Shown: piece after piece, positions 7,852-17,478 of the stretch
Numbering within the stretch: position 1 is the stretch's first letter
Layout: the number at the start of each line of letters is the position of its first letter
DNA from: Thermosediminibacterales bacterium
GTDB taxonomy: Bacteria; Bacillota; Thermosediminibacteria; Koleobacterales; JARRCM01
Length of the DNA stretch: 53,346 nt
Assembly (NCBI GenBank): GCA_029982205.1
Contig: JARRCM010000014.1
Span: 1-53,346, forward strand
Direction: 5' to 3'
Position numbers and translations under genes: made by a program
Notes under the pieces: model-generated
What the model was told of the DNA's origin: nothing
Database searches by the model: none
What the model saw: the letters and a program-made list of their open reading frames with translations, nothing else

Positions 7852-8766
7852 ATGAATTTATCGGATTTCCTTGTTAAAAAGTTTATAAAATCAGAAAATC
7901 TATGTGAGTCCAGAAAAAATGTTGGTTGTTTGGAAGCATGGATAAGCATTATATTAAACCTTATAATAGCTTCTTTAAAACTTCTTTTTGGTTTTATACT
8001 TAACAGCATTGCCTTAATTGCAGATGGAGTCCATACAGCGTCTGATGTAACCACTTCAATAATCGTGCTTATCGGTTTCAAAATATCTGCACTCCCTCCT
8101 GATGAAGAACATCCACACGGACATGGTAGAGTTGAAAATATCGCTGCGTTAATAATAGCCGTTCTTTTAATAATTACAGGCCTTCAATTTGCTGAAAAGT
8201 CTGTTGTTCGAATTTATTCCAACGAAGTTGTAAACGGAAATTATTATATCGTTGTTATTCTTTGTATAACTGCTCTCATAAAAGAATGGCTTGCCAGGTT
8301 TTCCGTTTATCTGGGAAAAACCATTGATTCTTCAACACTGATTGCCGATGCATGGCACCACAGGACTGATGCATTAGCAACTTTACTTGTGGCTTTGGGG
8401 ATGGTTCTCACTATGTTTGGATACAACAGAGTAGATGCTGTAATGGGAATTTTCGTTTCAATTCTTATCATTTATACCGGATTTGAGCTTGGCAAAGAAT
8501 CTGCAAATGAACTGATTGGTAAAAAGCCTGACCCTCAACTTTTATCAGAAATAGGCAACACAGTTGCAGGTGTTGAGGGAATAGAAGATTATCATAAAAT
8601 AAATGTCCACAATTACGGAACATCCAAAGTAATCGACCTCCACATTCAGGTTGAAAAAGATATTGGGCTTGAAAAAGCTCATGAAATTTCTCATGAAGTG
8701 GAGAAAACCCTTAATGAAAAATTTAATGCCAGGACTATCGTTCATATTGAACCGTTGAAAAGATAG
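7852..8766 (+). CDS. Cation diffusion facilitator (CDF) family metal efflux transporter
   Basis: 304 aa with six membrane helices in the first 200 residues and a cytoplasmic ferredoxin-like CTD. Metal-site motifs are visible: ADGVHTASD in helix 2 (HxxxD) and DAWHHRTD in helix 5 (HxxxD). A HPHGHGR cluster follows helix 2. The C-terminal domain ends with MHIE-type residues (HEISHEVEKTL, RTIVHIEPL), typical of CTD metal sites. CDF proteins exchange Zn, Fe, Mn, Co or Ni for protons. The motif pair does not settle the metal. It is preceded by its own promoter and structured leader with a terminator, so expression is probably ligand controlled. The ATG at 7852 has AAGGGGA upstream. Confidence 0.93.
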   Translation: MNLSDFLVKKFIKSENLCESRKNVGCLEAWISIILNLIIASLKLLFGFILNSIALIADGVHTASDVTTSIIVLIGFKISALPPDEEHPHGHGRVENIAALIIAVLLIITGLQFAEKSVVRIYSNEVVNGNYYIVVILCITALIKEWLARFSVYLGKTIDSSTLIADAWHHRTDALATLLVALGMVLTMFGYNRVDAVMGIFVSILIIYTGFELGKESANELIGKKPDPQLLSEIGNTVAGVEGIEDYHKINVHNYGTSKVIDLHIQVEKDIGLEKAHEISHEVEKTLNEKFNARTIVHIEPLKR

Positions 8767-8798
8767 CGGCTCACCCTGAAGGGTGAGCCGCTTTTTTG
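8766..8798. terminator. Bidirectional terminator between CDF and permease copy 2
   Basis: An 11-bp GC-rich stem (GCGGCTCACCC / GGGTGAGCCGC, loop TGAA) is followed by six T on the plus strand. It starts at the last base of the CDF stop and ends three bases from the convergent permease stop, so it can serve both. Confidence 0.9.
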
Positions 8799-8800
8799 AC

Positions 8801-10201
8801 TTACATCATCAAAACACCCACTATAGTAGCAATCACAAGACCTGTAACCACAGGTATAAAATTTTTTCTGACAAGTTCGAGAACCGACACGTTAACAATT
8901 CCAGCAACAGCAACCAGGGAACACCATGCTACAAGGGTTCCGCCGCCTGCCCATATGGCGCCAAGTTGGCCTATAGCTCCAAGAGTTGCAGCTACATTTT
9001 CAGAACCTGCAGCCATTGCACCAGCTAGTGTTCCTACAAGAGGCAGCCCTGAAAAACCGGAACCGTCAAGCCCTGTAATCGCTCCAAGAATCAACATGCC
9101 GAATCCTGCCAGAAAGCCGGTTGGTGGAATAACCTCAGATATCATCTTTCCAACGTCAAAAAGAAAACCCGGCGCACCTTCTCCCAGGATTCCTGCCACC
9201 GCTTCCGGACTGCCCAAAAAGAAAAATCCGGCTATAGGAATAATTGGCCCCATAACCCTGAACGCAAACACGAGGCCGTCAGCTATATAATCTCCAATGG
9301 TATCCAAACCTTCTGCGCCTTTTACCAAAAGTGATGCTACGATCATTATCAAAAAAGCTACTCCTCCAAGTAAGGCAGATGCATCTCCTCCCTTTATATC
9401 AAAGGCAAACAATGCTACAATAACGCCCAGCATAGCAACAATTAATAAGTTTTTCAATAATGGTGCATACTGTTTTTTTTCAAATTTGATTTGTTCTTCA
9501 GAACCCTTTAATTTTTCGGCGGCTCCAGTTTCATCAGGGTCAGAAGCCGCTGTTTCCTGCTTTGTTTGAAAAGCCTTGATTTCTCCCTGATTCAACCACC
9601 AACCCAATATTATTGCAATTGTGCCTGCTATGAAACTTAACATACCACCTCGAGCAGTCAACATTTGGACGGGAACCCCTGCAGCGCTTGCGGTCAGGCC
9701 CGGAGCGCCTTGTATGATAACGTCACCGCTTAGAGCCATACCCTGGCCTGCTAAAGCCATTGCCATAGCAGCCATCATTGGAGGCAGCCCACTTTTAATG
9801 GCTGCTGGCACCAAAAGGGCGCCGATAAGCGGAACTGCCGGTGTCGGCCAGAAAAACAATGAAATCACAAGTGTTGAAACAATTATTACTATATAACTGA
9901 TCAGCGGAGACTTCATCATTTTCTGCAGGGGCAGTACAAGCAAGCGGTCAGCCCCTGTAACGCTCAGGGATTTTAACATTGCTACCATCAGGCCGATAAT
10001 CAAAAAGATGCTGAACAGATCTTTTGCAGCTACTATACTGGCATTGAACATCACCATTATTCCATCAATAAAGCTCCCTTTAAATACCCAACCAATCAAA
10101 AACGTAAAAACAAGACACGGAATTATTACATTTCTTCGAATAATCATTGTCAATACAACGACTAAAACACCTATCACATACAACCAGTGTGATACAGACA
10201 T
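8801..10201 (-). CDS. Permease of the ion-transporter (GntP/DcuC-like) type, copy 2
   Basis: Close paralog of the gene at 5972-7357: the first 180 residues are about 80% identical and the same motifs occur (FFWPTPAVPLIGALL, GQGMALSGDVIIQGAPG, GAITGLDGSGFSGLPLVGT). The copies differ mainly in the central linker, which here is longer and acidic (about residues 205-240). About 11-12 membrane helices are expected. The ATG at 10201 has AGGAGGG seven bases upstream; the TTG at 10207 is not supported. The retained membrane core and divergent linker suggest related substrates with different regulation. Substrate unknown. Confidence 0.8.
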   Translation of the reverse strand: MSVSHWLYVIGVLVVVLTMIIRRNVIIPCLVFTFLIGWVFKGSFIDGIMVMFNASIVAAKDLFSIFLIIGLMVAMLKSLSVTGADRLLVLPLQKMMKSPLISYIVIIVSTLVISLFFWPTPAVPLIGALLVPAAIKSGLPPMMAAMAMALAGQGMALSGDVIIQGAPGLTASAAGVPVQMLTARGGMLSFIAGTIAIILGWWLNQGEIKAFQTKQETAASDPDETGAAEKLKGSEEQIKFEKKQYAPLLKNLLIVAMLGVIVALFAFDIKGGDASALLGGVAFLIMIVASLLVKGAEGLDTIGDYIADGLVFAFRVMGPIIPIAGFFFLGSPEAVAGILGEGAPGFLFDVGKMISEVIPPTGFLAGFGMLILGAITGLDGSGFSGLPLVGTLAGAMAAGSENVAATLGAIGQLGAIWAGGGTLVAWCSLVAVAGIVNVSVLELVRKNFIPVVTGLVIATIVGVLMM

Positions 10202-10264
10202 AAACAAACCCTCCTATTATGTTTTCATTATTTGTATATTCTAACCATTATAGTTTTTTTTTAT

Positions 10265-10295
10265 GTAAAAAAAAAACAGCCTAACGAGGCTGTTT
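10265..10295 (-). terminator. Terminator of the secA-prfB operon
   Basis: The minus strand reads ACAGCCTCGTTAGGCTGT, an 8-bp stem, then ten T. The stem contains the prfB stop codon. Confidence 0.9.
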
Positions 10296-11400
10296 AGAAA
10301 ATTTAAGGTATTCATTTATAAACAAGTCAATGTCGCCATCCATCACAGCATTTACGTTTCCCACTTCCACATTTGTGCGGTGGTCTTTTACCATGTTGTA
10401 TGGATGGAACACATAAGACCTGATTTGGCTGCCCCAGGCAATTTCCCTCTGTTCCCCTCTCAGTTCTTCTATTTTTTCTTTCTGCTGTTCCTGATAAAGT
10501 TCATATAGGCGGGCTTTAAGAATCTTCATTGCTGTTATCCTGTTGCTGTGCTGGGAACGTTCGTTTTGACACTGGACTACTATACCTGTAGGAATGTGTG
10601 TTATTCGTACCGCTGAATCGGTTTTATTAACATGTTGTCCACCTGCGCCGCCCGACCGGTAAGTATCAACTTTTATATCTTCAGGCCGTATTTCTATTTC
10701 TATATCATCATCTATTTCGGGCATAACATCCACAGAAGCAAAGGACGTATGCCTGCGACCTGACGCATCAAATGGCGAAATTCTAACCAGCCGGTGAACG
10801 CCTTTTTCGGCTTTAAGATAGCCGTATGCGTTTTCACCTTTAATCATCAGTGTAACACTTTTAATGCCTGCTTCATCACCTGGAAGCAGATCAAGGGTTT
10901 CTACTTTATATCCTTTGTCTTCCGCCCAGCGTGTATACATACGGAGCAGCATCTGAACCCAGTCCTGTGCTTCCGTTCCACCTGCCCCTGCATGCAGTGA
11001 CATGATACAGTTGTTTTTGTCATATTTACCGTCAAGTAGAGTAGATATCTTCATTATTTCAATATCACGGACAAGATTTTTAACCCCCTGGCTTACTTCT
11101 TCATAAACCTGTTCATATTCAGCAGAGCCTTCCCCTGCCTCAAGCCCTAAATCCACCAAAACCAAGAGGTCTTCCCGTCTGTTCCTTATTTCGTTAAATC
11201 TTTCAACTTTTTCTTTTAATGAGTTAAGCTCCTGAATTGTTTTTTGAGCTTCTTCAGGGTCATCCCAGAAATCAGCTCCTGCGGTCTTTTGTTCCAGCTC
11301 GTTAATTTTCTTTTTTTTACCCTCCAGGTCAAAGTGAATCACCGATTTCTTTGATTTGTTCTTCTAGCTTTTCAAGTTGCAGTTTGTAATCCTGTAACAT
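10281..11400 (-). CDS. prfB: Peptide chain release factor 2, made by +1 programmed frameshift
   Basis: RF2 reads UAA and UGA stop codons. The ATG at 11400 has AGAGGTGATGAA in front. 23 codons are read (ending IGDSL) to an in-frame TGA at 11329-11331 in the context CTT TGA C. A +1 shift there continues as DLEGKKKK in the frame ending at 10281, giving about 372 aa. The GTG at 11342 seen in the second frame is not a real start. The body has the codon-recognition loop region ([12 protein letters not shown]) and the catalytic GGQ in [19 protein letters not shown]. It is cotranscribed 13 bases after secA, a common Firmicutes pairing, and RF2 level autoregulates the shift. Confidence 0.95.
11328..11340 (-). 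promoter_or_regulatory. prfB +1 frameshift site
   Basis: The minus strand reads GAT TCA CTT TGA C: the slippery CTT followed by a poorly terminating TGA C. The usual upstream SD-like AGGGGG is not evident; only GGT lies six bases upstream of CTT, so stimulation may be weaker or use another element. Confidence 0.9.
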
Positions 11401-11413
11401 TTCATCACCTCTC

Positions 11414-13909
11414 CTACCTTCCACAGCATTTTTTATATTTCTTACCGCTTCCACAAGGACATGGGTCATTGCGGCCTACTTTCTTTTTCCTGACAGGTTG
11501 ATGTTTCGCATTCCCCTGGTGAGATTCAACAGGCTGTGCCGCTCTTTGTCTCTGAGGCTTTTGAACAACCTGCGCCCGGAAAATGTATTTTACCACATCT
11601 TCTTGTATGCTCCGAATCATTGACTGGAACATCTCATATCCTTCAAACTTATATTCCATAACGGGATCTCTCTGCCCATAAGCCCTCAGGCCAATTCCCT
11701 GTCGCAGCTGATCCATAGCATCAATGTGATCCATCCACTTGCTGTCAACAACTTTCAACAACACTACACGTTCAAACTCCCTCATGGTTTCACTGCCCAT
11801 TTCTTTTTCCCTGGAGTCATATATCTTTAGGGCTGTATCTAAAAGCTGTTTTTTAAGCTCATCCTTGGTAAGGTCTTCAACATTATCGATTTTCAGCATC
11901 CCACGTGGCAGAAATATATCTTCACAATAATCTATAAGCCCTTTCAAATCCCATTCTTCAGGATGTACTGCATTACCTGTATATATATCCAGTATTCTGT
12001 CTATGACTTCTTCTATCATACCTATTATGCTTTCTTTTAGGTTTTCATTTTCAAGCACCTTTCTGCGTTGAGCATAAATTACTTCACGCTGTTTGTTCAT
12101 CACATCATCATATTCAAGAACATGTTTCCTGATATTAAAATTATGAGCCTCTACTTTTTTCTGGGCGTTTTCTATAGAACGGGTAATTAATGGATGCTCA
12201 ATGGGCTGATCTTCATCAAGACCCAACCTGTCCATTATTCCTTTTATATTATCTCCTCCAAAAAGCCTCATCAAGTCATCTTCAAGGGATACGTAAAAAC
12301 GGGATGAACCCGGGTCGCCCTGTCGGCCTGAACGTCCCCTCAGCTGATTATCTATTCGGCGGCTTTCATGGCGCTCGGTCCCAATAATGTGAAGGCCTCC
12401 CAATTCTACGACCCCTTCTCCAAGCACGATATCCGTACCCCGGCCTGCCATATTCGTGGCGATTGTAACCATTCCCTTTTGACCTGCCTGGGCCACTATT
12501 TCGGCTTCTTTTTCATGGTGCTTGGCATTTAAAACTTGGTGGGGAATACCCTTTTTTCTTAACATATCACTTAAAATCTCAGACTTTTCAATCGAAACTG
12601 TACCAACTAATACAGGCTGACCCCTTTTATGACATTCTACTATCTCGTTTATTATGGCTTTAAATTTACCCCGTTCGGTCTTATAAACCACATCAGGATA
12701 GTCTACCCGGATCATGGGCTTATTAGTCGGGATAACCACTACATCCATGCCGTATATCTTCTGAAATTCCTCTTCTTCCGTAGCGGCAGTTCCCGTCATG
12801 CCGGCAAGTTTTTTATACATTCTAAAATAGTTCTGAAAAGTTATTGTTGCAAGGGTTTGGCTTTCCCGTTCCACCTTAACCCCTTCTTTGGCTTCAATGG
12901 CCTGATGCAGCCCGTCGCTGTAACGCCGGCCAAACATAAGCCGGCCGGTAAATTCATCAACGATTATAACATTACCGTCTTTTACTACATAGTCCCTATC
13001 TCTTTTCATTAGTACATGAGCTTTTAGTGCTTGATTAAGGTGGTGTAATGTTTCCATATATTTCTGGTCATAAAGGTTATCTATGTTTAAAAACTTTTCG
13101 GCTTTTGCAACCCCTTCTTCTGTTAAAGCCACGGTATGGGCTTTTTCATCCACGGTATAGTCTACACCTTTTTTAAGGCCAGGAACAAACCTCGCAAACT
13201 TGTAATACTGGTCTGTAGATTTATCCGCCTGGCCTGAGATTATAAGCGGAGTCCTTGCTTCATCTATAAGAATGCTGTCCACCTCGTCAATTATTGCATA
13301 ATTCAGTTCCCTTTGCACTATATCTTCTTTGTAAATCACCATATTATCTCTCAAATAATCAAAACCAAATTCATTATTAGTACCATAAGTTATATCAGCA
13401 TTATAAGCTTTTTTTCTTTCATTATAATCCAGCCCGTGAACAATCAAGCCTACTTCAAGGCCTAAAAACCTGTATATCTCACCCATCCATTCACTGTCCC
13501 TTTTGGCAAGATAGTCATTTACTGTCACAACATGGACACCCTTGCCTGTCAGTGCATTAAGATACGCAGGCATAGTGGCCACAAGTGTTTTGCCTTCTCC
13601 TGTTTTCATTTCTGCTATACGCCCCTGGTGAAGAACTATACCACCTAAAACCTGCACATCGAAAGGCCTCATGCCAACAGTTCGTTTTGCAGCTTCCCTT
13701 ACCACAGCAAAGGCCTCGGGAAGAAGCTCATCAAGGGTTTCACCGTTTTCAATGCGGTTTTTAAATTCTGCAGTTTTAGCTTTTAATTCAGTATCGCTTA
13801 ATGAAGAAATTTCAGGTTCTAGTGAATTCACAATATCCACAGTTTTGCTTAGCCTTTTTATCTCTCTATCATTAAAATTCCCAAAAATCTTTTGAAACAC
13901 TTTAAACAC
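11414..13909 (-). CDS. secA: Preprotein translocase ATPase SecA
   Basis: SecA drives secretory proteins through SecYEG using ATP. The 831-aa product is full length. It has the DEAD-type Walker A ([19 protein letters not shown], about residue 100), DEVDSILID (Walker B), the preprotein-binding region, [13 protein letters not shown] and [15 protein letters not shown] (motif VI). The C-terminal linker is followed by the [13 protein letters not shown] zinc site used for SecB or ribosome contact in many bacteria. GTG start at 13909 with GAGGAG ten bases upstream. It is the promoter-proximal gene of secA-prfB. No promoter hexamers were obvious in the 100 bases upstream, which hold a hairpin. Confidence 0.97.
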   Translation of the reverse strand: MFKVFQKIFGNFNDREIKRLSKTVDIVNSLEPEISSLSDTELKAKTAEFKNRIENGETLDELLPEAFAVVREAAKRTVGMRPFDVQVLGGIVLHQGRIAEMKTGEGKTLVATMPAYLNALTGKGVHVVTVNDYLAKRDSEWMGEIYRFLGLEVGLIVHGLDYNERKKAYNADITYGTNNEFGFDYLRDNMVIYKEDIVQRELNYAIIDEVDSILIDEARTPLIISGQADKSTDQYYKFARFVPGLKKGVDYTVDEKAHTVALTEEGVAKAEKFLNIDNLYDQKYMETLHHLNQALKAHVLMKRDRDYVVKDGNVIIVDEFTGRLMFGRRYSDGLHQAIEAKEGVKVERESQTLATITFQNYFRMYKKLAGMTGTAATEEEEFQKIYGMDVVVIPTNKPMIRVDYPDVVYKTERGKFKAIINEIVECHKRGQPVLVGTVSIEKSEILSDMLRKKGIPHQVLNAKHHEKEAEIVAQAGQKGMVTIATNMAGRGTDIVLGEGVVELGGLHIIGTERHESRRIDNQLRGRSGRQGDPGSSRFYVSLEDDLMRLFGGDNIKGIMDRLGLDEDQPIEHPLITRSIENAQKKVEAHNFNIRKHVLEYDDVMNKQREVIYAQRRKVLENENLKESIIGMIEEVIDRILDIYTGNAVHPEEWDLKGLIDYCEDIFLPRGMLKIDNVEDLTKDELKKQLLDTALKIYDSREKEMGSETMREFERVVLLKVVDSKWMDHIDAMDQLRQGIGLRAYGQRDPVMEYKFEGYEMFQSMIRSIQEDVVKYIFRAQVVQKPQRQRAAQPVESHQGNAKHQPVRKKKVGRNDPCPCGSGKKYKKCCGR

Positions 13910-13959
13910 GAGTTTCCACTCCTCTCTTCTCTGCTCACCCTTGAGAGAGCGTACACCCT

Positions 13960-13984
13960 AAAAGGAACCGTGAAGGTTCCCTTC
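13960..13984 (-). terminator. Probable terminator after the DUF5317 gene
   Basis: The minus strand reads GGGAACC-TTCAC-GGTTCC then TTTTAG. The T-run is short, so it is weak or partly read through into secA. Confidence 0.55.
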
Positions 13985-14011
13985 TTACATACACCTTGAC
14001 ATTATATTTTA

Positions 14012-14569
14012 TCACTGTTTGGTATCTTTAGCAACCATGTAGCGCTGAACCAGTAAAAACACTCCAAAAACCATCACAACATCTCCTATGCTGAAAACCC
14101 TGGGTTTCGGATACGGAGGCGGGATAAAAAATATATCCGCCAGAAACTTCAAACGAGTGGTTTCAGATAAAATCGTATGAGTCGCATATGCTGTACCGTT
14201 TTTAAGAATCTCTAAATAAGGTGACAGGCCTGCCCTCTGCGCTGCTGACATAAGCACAGGCATCTTTCCTCCATTTGTAAAAATTACCAGAAAATTAGCA
14301 AGGCTCCCTGCAGATATTATTGGTATTTCTGGTATATGAAGGTTTAAAAAAAATCCGCCGAAAAGCGCCAGATATGAAAGAAGATGAAAATAATAAGAGT
14401 ATCTGCCTACAAAAGTTCCATGACCTCCCCAAAAAACAATAATGAATTTCAGCATAAAAGCCAATACAAACAAATATGCATGCCTCAAAGGTATTTTTGC
14501 AAGTTCTTTAATCCTTCCTCTTCTTAAAACACCTATTATTACAGACAGAATAAATCCATCAACTAACAT
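14012..14569 (-). CDS. DUF5317 family membrane protein
   Basis: 185 aa with five or six hydrophobic segments. Features typical of DUF5317 are the N-terminal segment followed by a basic RRGRIKEL turn, the ANFLVIFTNGGKMPVL block, and the late SETTRLKFLADIFFIPPPYPKPRVFSIGD block ahead of the last helix. Function unknown. The start overlaps the stop of the HD-GYP gene (ATGTTAG, 7 bases), so the two are translationally coupled. That suggests a shared role, perhaps signalling at the membrane (inference). Confidence 0.75.
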   Translation of the reverse strand: MLVDGFILSVIIGVLRRGRIKELAKIPLRHAYLFVLAFMLKFIIVFWGGHGTFVGRYSYYFHLLSYLALFGGFFLNLHIPEIPIISAGSLANFLVIFTNGGKMPVLMSAAQRAGLSPYLEILKNGTAYATHTILSETTRLKFLADIFFIPPPYPKPRVFSIGDVVMVFGVFLLVQRYMVAKDTKQ

Positions 14570-15825
14570 TTTTCAAATATCTCCCCTTTTTTTATTACAC
14601 GAAGAAGCGCTTCAACAACTTCAGGATCAAATTCCACTCCTGATTTTTCTTTAATCAGTTTTAACGCTTCATCTCTTGACATTGCTCTTCGATACGGCCT
14701 GTCTGAGGTAAGAGCGTCAAAAACATCAGCTACCGCTAAAATGGCAGCTTCTTTGGGTATCTCATTTCCTCTAAAGCCCAGAGGGTAACCTGAGCCATCT
14801 GCCCTTTCGTGATGGTGAAGTATAAATTTTGATGCCGGTGAAAGGAAATTCACCCTTTGAACTATGTTCGCCCCTAAAACTGCGTGGTCTTTTATTTTAT
14901 TAAATTCCTCTTTAGAAAGTTTATCAGGCTTGTTTAAAATATTTTTGTCAATCCCAATTTTGCCTATATCGTGGAGGAGTGCGGCATATTGAAGGGTTTC
15001 AATTTTATCCTCGGGATATTTCATTTCCCGGGCAATAGCCACAGCATATTTCGCAACCCTTTCCGAATGGCCTTTTGTATAAGGGTCTTTCACTTCAATG
15101 GCTGCCGCCAAGGCTTGAACTGCTTCAAGGTAAATACTCCTCATTTCCATATAGAGTTTAAAAGTGTGCCTGGCAACCATTAAAGGAATAAACAACAGTA
15201 AAAGCCCGGGAATTCCCATGTTTATATATGTAAATGCAAGTAATATTCCCAGAGGCGCTAAAGCAAGGTAATTTGGAATAAGAGACCTTATACTGTGAAT
15301 CCATATTTGTTTAACAGTAATCTGCTGGGATAAGGTCAAAACGACTGAAAAAAGCAGTATATTCGACAAAAGGTATATTAAAACACTCAAGGACATGGGC
15401 AAAAAATCTGCTGTTAAGTCTATATTACCTGACCTGAAACCCATCAACCATAAAACATATCCTGAAGCTGCAGTCATTAATGCATACATACTTGTATTAA
15501 AAAAAATTTTCTTTATTGAGTATCTTTTATACTCTATTAACATATTAATTAGAACACCAAACGCAGCTATTACTGTAGCTATTCTATACCCAAAAATAAG
15601 AATCGAAGCAAATATAATTGAAGGGCTTACGGTAATCAAGCTCTCCGCTGATACTCTTACAGGCAGCAGCTCAGCCAAAACAGTCAATATAATAAAAGAC
15701 ATGATTCCTGTTAACGGTATGTTATCAAGGCTAAAAACAATATGATATAAAAATAAAAACAATAAAAAGAGAGAGGCACAAGTGAGGGACAATATATATA
15801 TATCAAGCAAAATATGCCGTTTCAC
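14563..15825 (-). CDS. Membrane-anchored HD-GYP domain phosphodiesterase
   Basis: 420 aa. The first 210 residues form about seven membrane helices. The C-terminal 180 residues are an HD-GYP domain: VKDPYTKGHSERVAKYA, LLHDIGKIGID and HHERADGSGYPLG are all intact, with the later DVFDALTSDRPYR and GVEFDP blocks. HD-GYP enzymes hydrolyse c-di-GMP (to GMP or pGpG) with a bi- or trinuclear metal centre. The membrane part probably senses an unknown signal. GTG start at 15825 with GAGGTGAT upstream. It is coupled to DUF5317. A second HD-GYP gene lies at 17792. Confidence 0.9.
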   Translation of the reverse strand: MKRHILLDIYILSLTCASLFLLFLFLYHIVFSLDNIPLTGIMSFIILTVLAELLPVRVSAESLITVSPSIIFASILIFGYRIATVIAAFGVLINMLIEYKRYSIKKIFFNTSMYALMTAASGYVLWLMGFRSGNIDLTADFLPMSLSVLIYLLSNILLFSVVLTLSQQITVKQIWIHSIRSLIPNYLALAPLGILLAFTYINMGIPGLLLLFIPLMVARHTFKLYMEMRSIYLEAVQALAAAIEVKDPYTKGHSERVAKYAVAIAREMKYPEDKIETLQYAALLHDIGKIGIDKNILNKPDKLSKEEFNKIKDHAVLGANIVQRVNFLSPASKFILHHHERADGSGYPLGFRGNEIPKEAAILAVADVFDALTSDRPYRRAMSRDEALKLIKEKSGVEFDPEVVEALLRVIKKGEIFEKC

Positions 15826-15891
15826 TTCAAAATATCACCTCATCAATATAAAATGGGCCGACTTTAAACAGTTATGGTAACAAATCAGCCT

Positions 15892-15969
15892 TTATCCCCA
15901 TTTAAACCCTGCTCCGCCAGCTAAAAGCAGAGCCAAAAGAGCCATAGCAACTCTCATAACATTAGCCAT
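15892..15969 (-). CDS. 25-residue hydrophobic small protein (candidate)
   Basis: The ATG at 15969 is preceded by GGGAGGAAAAGGATA, a strong ribosome site. The 25-codon frame reads MANVMRVAMALLALLLAGG then AGFKWG and stops at TAA. It is one hydrophobic helix with a basic residue near the start. It lies between the unknown gene at 16066 and the membrane HD-GYP gene, all on the same strand. I know no family. A small membrane-associated regulator or signal-like peptide is possible. Confidence 0.55.
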   Translation of the reverse strand: MANVMRVAMALLALLLAGGAGFKWG

Positions 15970-16065
15970 TATCCTTTTCCTCCCTTTTGGTTTCTCTGTT
16001 GAGGCCGCTAACACAACAGGATCACCGCTCCGCTGGGAGATTGAATTTTTCAAGTCGGCCCAATG

Positions 16066-16692
16066 CTACATCTTGGATAAACGCCTGTTTATGGCACTCA
16101 ATGTTGCTTTAACAGCCGCTTCAGATACATCTTTTTTTATAAAAGCACTGCCTACTACCGTCTCTTCTTCAGAGCCGGTAACGATACTTACGGCTACTAC
16201 GACAGTTTCTTTTTTGGCAATTTCAATCAGTGAAACATCCTCAACCGCAAAACTGCAGCTTCCATTTAAATACCGCTCAATCGCCTTAAGGGTTGCAGAA
16301 ACTACCAATCTTAGTTTGTTAATAAGAGACCCTGCCCCTTCATCAAATCCTTCAAAAATGTTGTTATCTCCGTCAACAAGTTCAACTTTTGCTCCAGCCC
16401 GGGCCCCTTCCAGTTTCATGTTTACACTTAATAGTTTTAAACGGTTGCTGCTGTTGATCTCGTTTTCATCATGAAGCTGTGCAACACTGACTTTTTTATG
16501 GTCGATTTCCGACCCGAACTTTGCCATCAATGCAGATTCAATATCTCGAACGATCTGTTTCGGGCTGCGCTTATTGCTCGCTAAAACGTGAATTTCTTTA
16601 ATTTCTCCGTGTTCATCTGCAATTATTTTTGATGATAATATATCGCTTATTTTATTTATCGTGTTTTCATATTGTTCAATTTGGTCAGCCAA
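16066..16692 (-). CDS. Conserved hypothetical protein (unknown)
   Basis: 208 aa, soluble, no membrane segment. I do not recognise a named family. The first half has a segment EIKEIHVLASNKRSPKQIVRD, a pattern seen in some uncharacterised Firmicutes/Actinobacteria proteins. The C-terminal half has VVVAVSIVTGSEEETVVGSA, a beta-rich segment, then a helix ending SAINRRLSKM. TTG start at 16692 with GAGGTGAAACATT in front. The next gene downstream is the 25-codon ORF, and the hpf terminator lies upstream, so it probably has its own promoter, which I could not place. Confidence 0.65.
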   Translation of the reverse strand: MADQIEQYENTINKISDILSSKIIADEHGEIKEIHVLASNKRSPKQIVRDIESALMAKFGSEIDHKKVSVAQLHDENEINSSNRLKLLSVNMKLEGARAGAKVELVDGDNNIFEGFDEGAGSLINKLRLVVSATLKAIERYLNGSCSFAVEDVSLIEIAKKETVVVAVSIVTGSEEETVVGSAFIKKDVSEAAVKATLSAINRRLSKM

Positions 16693-16768
16693 AATGTTTC
16701 ACCTCTTTTGTTACAGAGCTTGCTTTTCTAATATTTCTATTTTTGTTGGCATATTCCTCCTTTTTCCC

Positions 16769-16807
16769 AAAAAAATTAGACCCCATCATGATTGATGGGG
16801 TCTAATT
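16769..16807 (-). terminator. hpf terminator
   Basis: The minus strand reads TTAGACCCCATCA, a 6-base loop and TGGGGTCTAA, then seven T. It overlaps the hpf stop codon. Confidence 0.92.
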
Positions 16808-17334
16808 TAAAATTCAGGCTCAATCAAACCATAATTGCCGTCTTTTCTTTTGTAAAGCACGTTTGCCTCCTCTGTCTCTGCATTGAAGAAAACGAAAAAA
16901 TCATGGTCAAGCAGGTTCATCTGAAGTATCGCTTCTTCTATCGTCATCGGCTTTATGGCGAATCTTTTAGTTTTGACGACCTTTGGTTCTTCATTTTTTA
17001 CATCTTCAATCATATTTTTATTATTAAACTTGAAAGCGGTTTTACGAAGTTTACGGTTTATTTTTGTTTTATATTTATGTATCTGACGCTCCAGTTTTTC
17101 CACAACCAAGTCAATAGACGAATACATGTCTGCTGTTTCCTCTTCCCCTCTCAAAATAATTCCATTGATAGGGATTGTAACTTCCACAATATGCCTGTCT
17201 TTTTCTACATTCATGGTAACCTGGGCTTCAATATCGTTATCAAAGTACTTGTCAATTTTACTGATTCGTTTAACTGCATAATCTTTCAGCGCATCTGTTA
17301 CATCCATATTTTTCCCGCTGACAGTAATTTTCAC
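16807..17334 (-). CDS. hpf: Ribosome hibernation promoting factor, long form
   Basis: Long HPF dimerises 70S ribosomes into inactive 100S particles in stationary phase. The N-terminal domain (about residues 1-100) has ISKIDKYFDNDIEAQVTMNVEKD and VEVTIPINGIILRGEE, the YfiA/HPF fold. A basic linker follows (KTKINRKLRK). The C-terminal dimerisation domain (about 120-175) has VKTKRFAIKPMTIEEAILQM and HDFFVFFNAETEEANVLYKRKDGNYGLIEP. GTG at 17334 is chosen because GGAAGGGG lies eight bases upstream; the TTG at 17343 abuts that site. It is monocistronic with its own terminator. Confidence 0.95.
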   Translation of the reverse strand: MKITVSGKNMDVTDALKDYAVKRISKIDKYFDNDIEAQVTMNVEKDRHIVEVTIPINGIILRGEEETADMYSSIDLVVEKLERQIHKYKTKINRKLRKTAFKFNNKNMIEDVKNEEPKVVKTKRFAIKPMTIEEAILQMNLLDHDFFVFFNAETEEANVLYKRKDGNYGLIEPEF

Positions 17335-17424
17335 AAGCCTCAACCCCTTCCGTTTAGTTTATATTAATATTATTCCCCATTAACAGAAAATATCCTTCAA
17401 CAGCCTGACTGGCTTTTATACCGT

Positions 17425-17450
17425 AAAACCCCGGCCGAACCGGGGTTTTT
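17425..17450 (-). terminator. Terminator of the cold-shock gene
   Basis: A 9-10 bp GC-rich stem (AAAACCCCGG / CCGGGGTTTT) lies 28 bases after the csp stop, with a short T-run on the minus strand. Confidence 0.85.
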
Positions 17451-17478
17451 GCTGCATTTTCAAATAACAGTGTGAAGT

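Noticed and set aside
11329-11342. GTG at 11342 as prfB start
   Set aside because: It has no ribosome site and lies right at the frameshift site; the ATG at 11400 with good SD plus CTT-TGA-C explains the gene.
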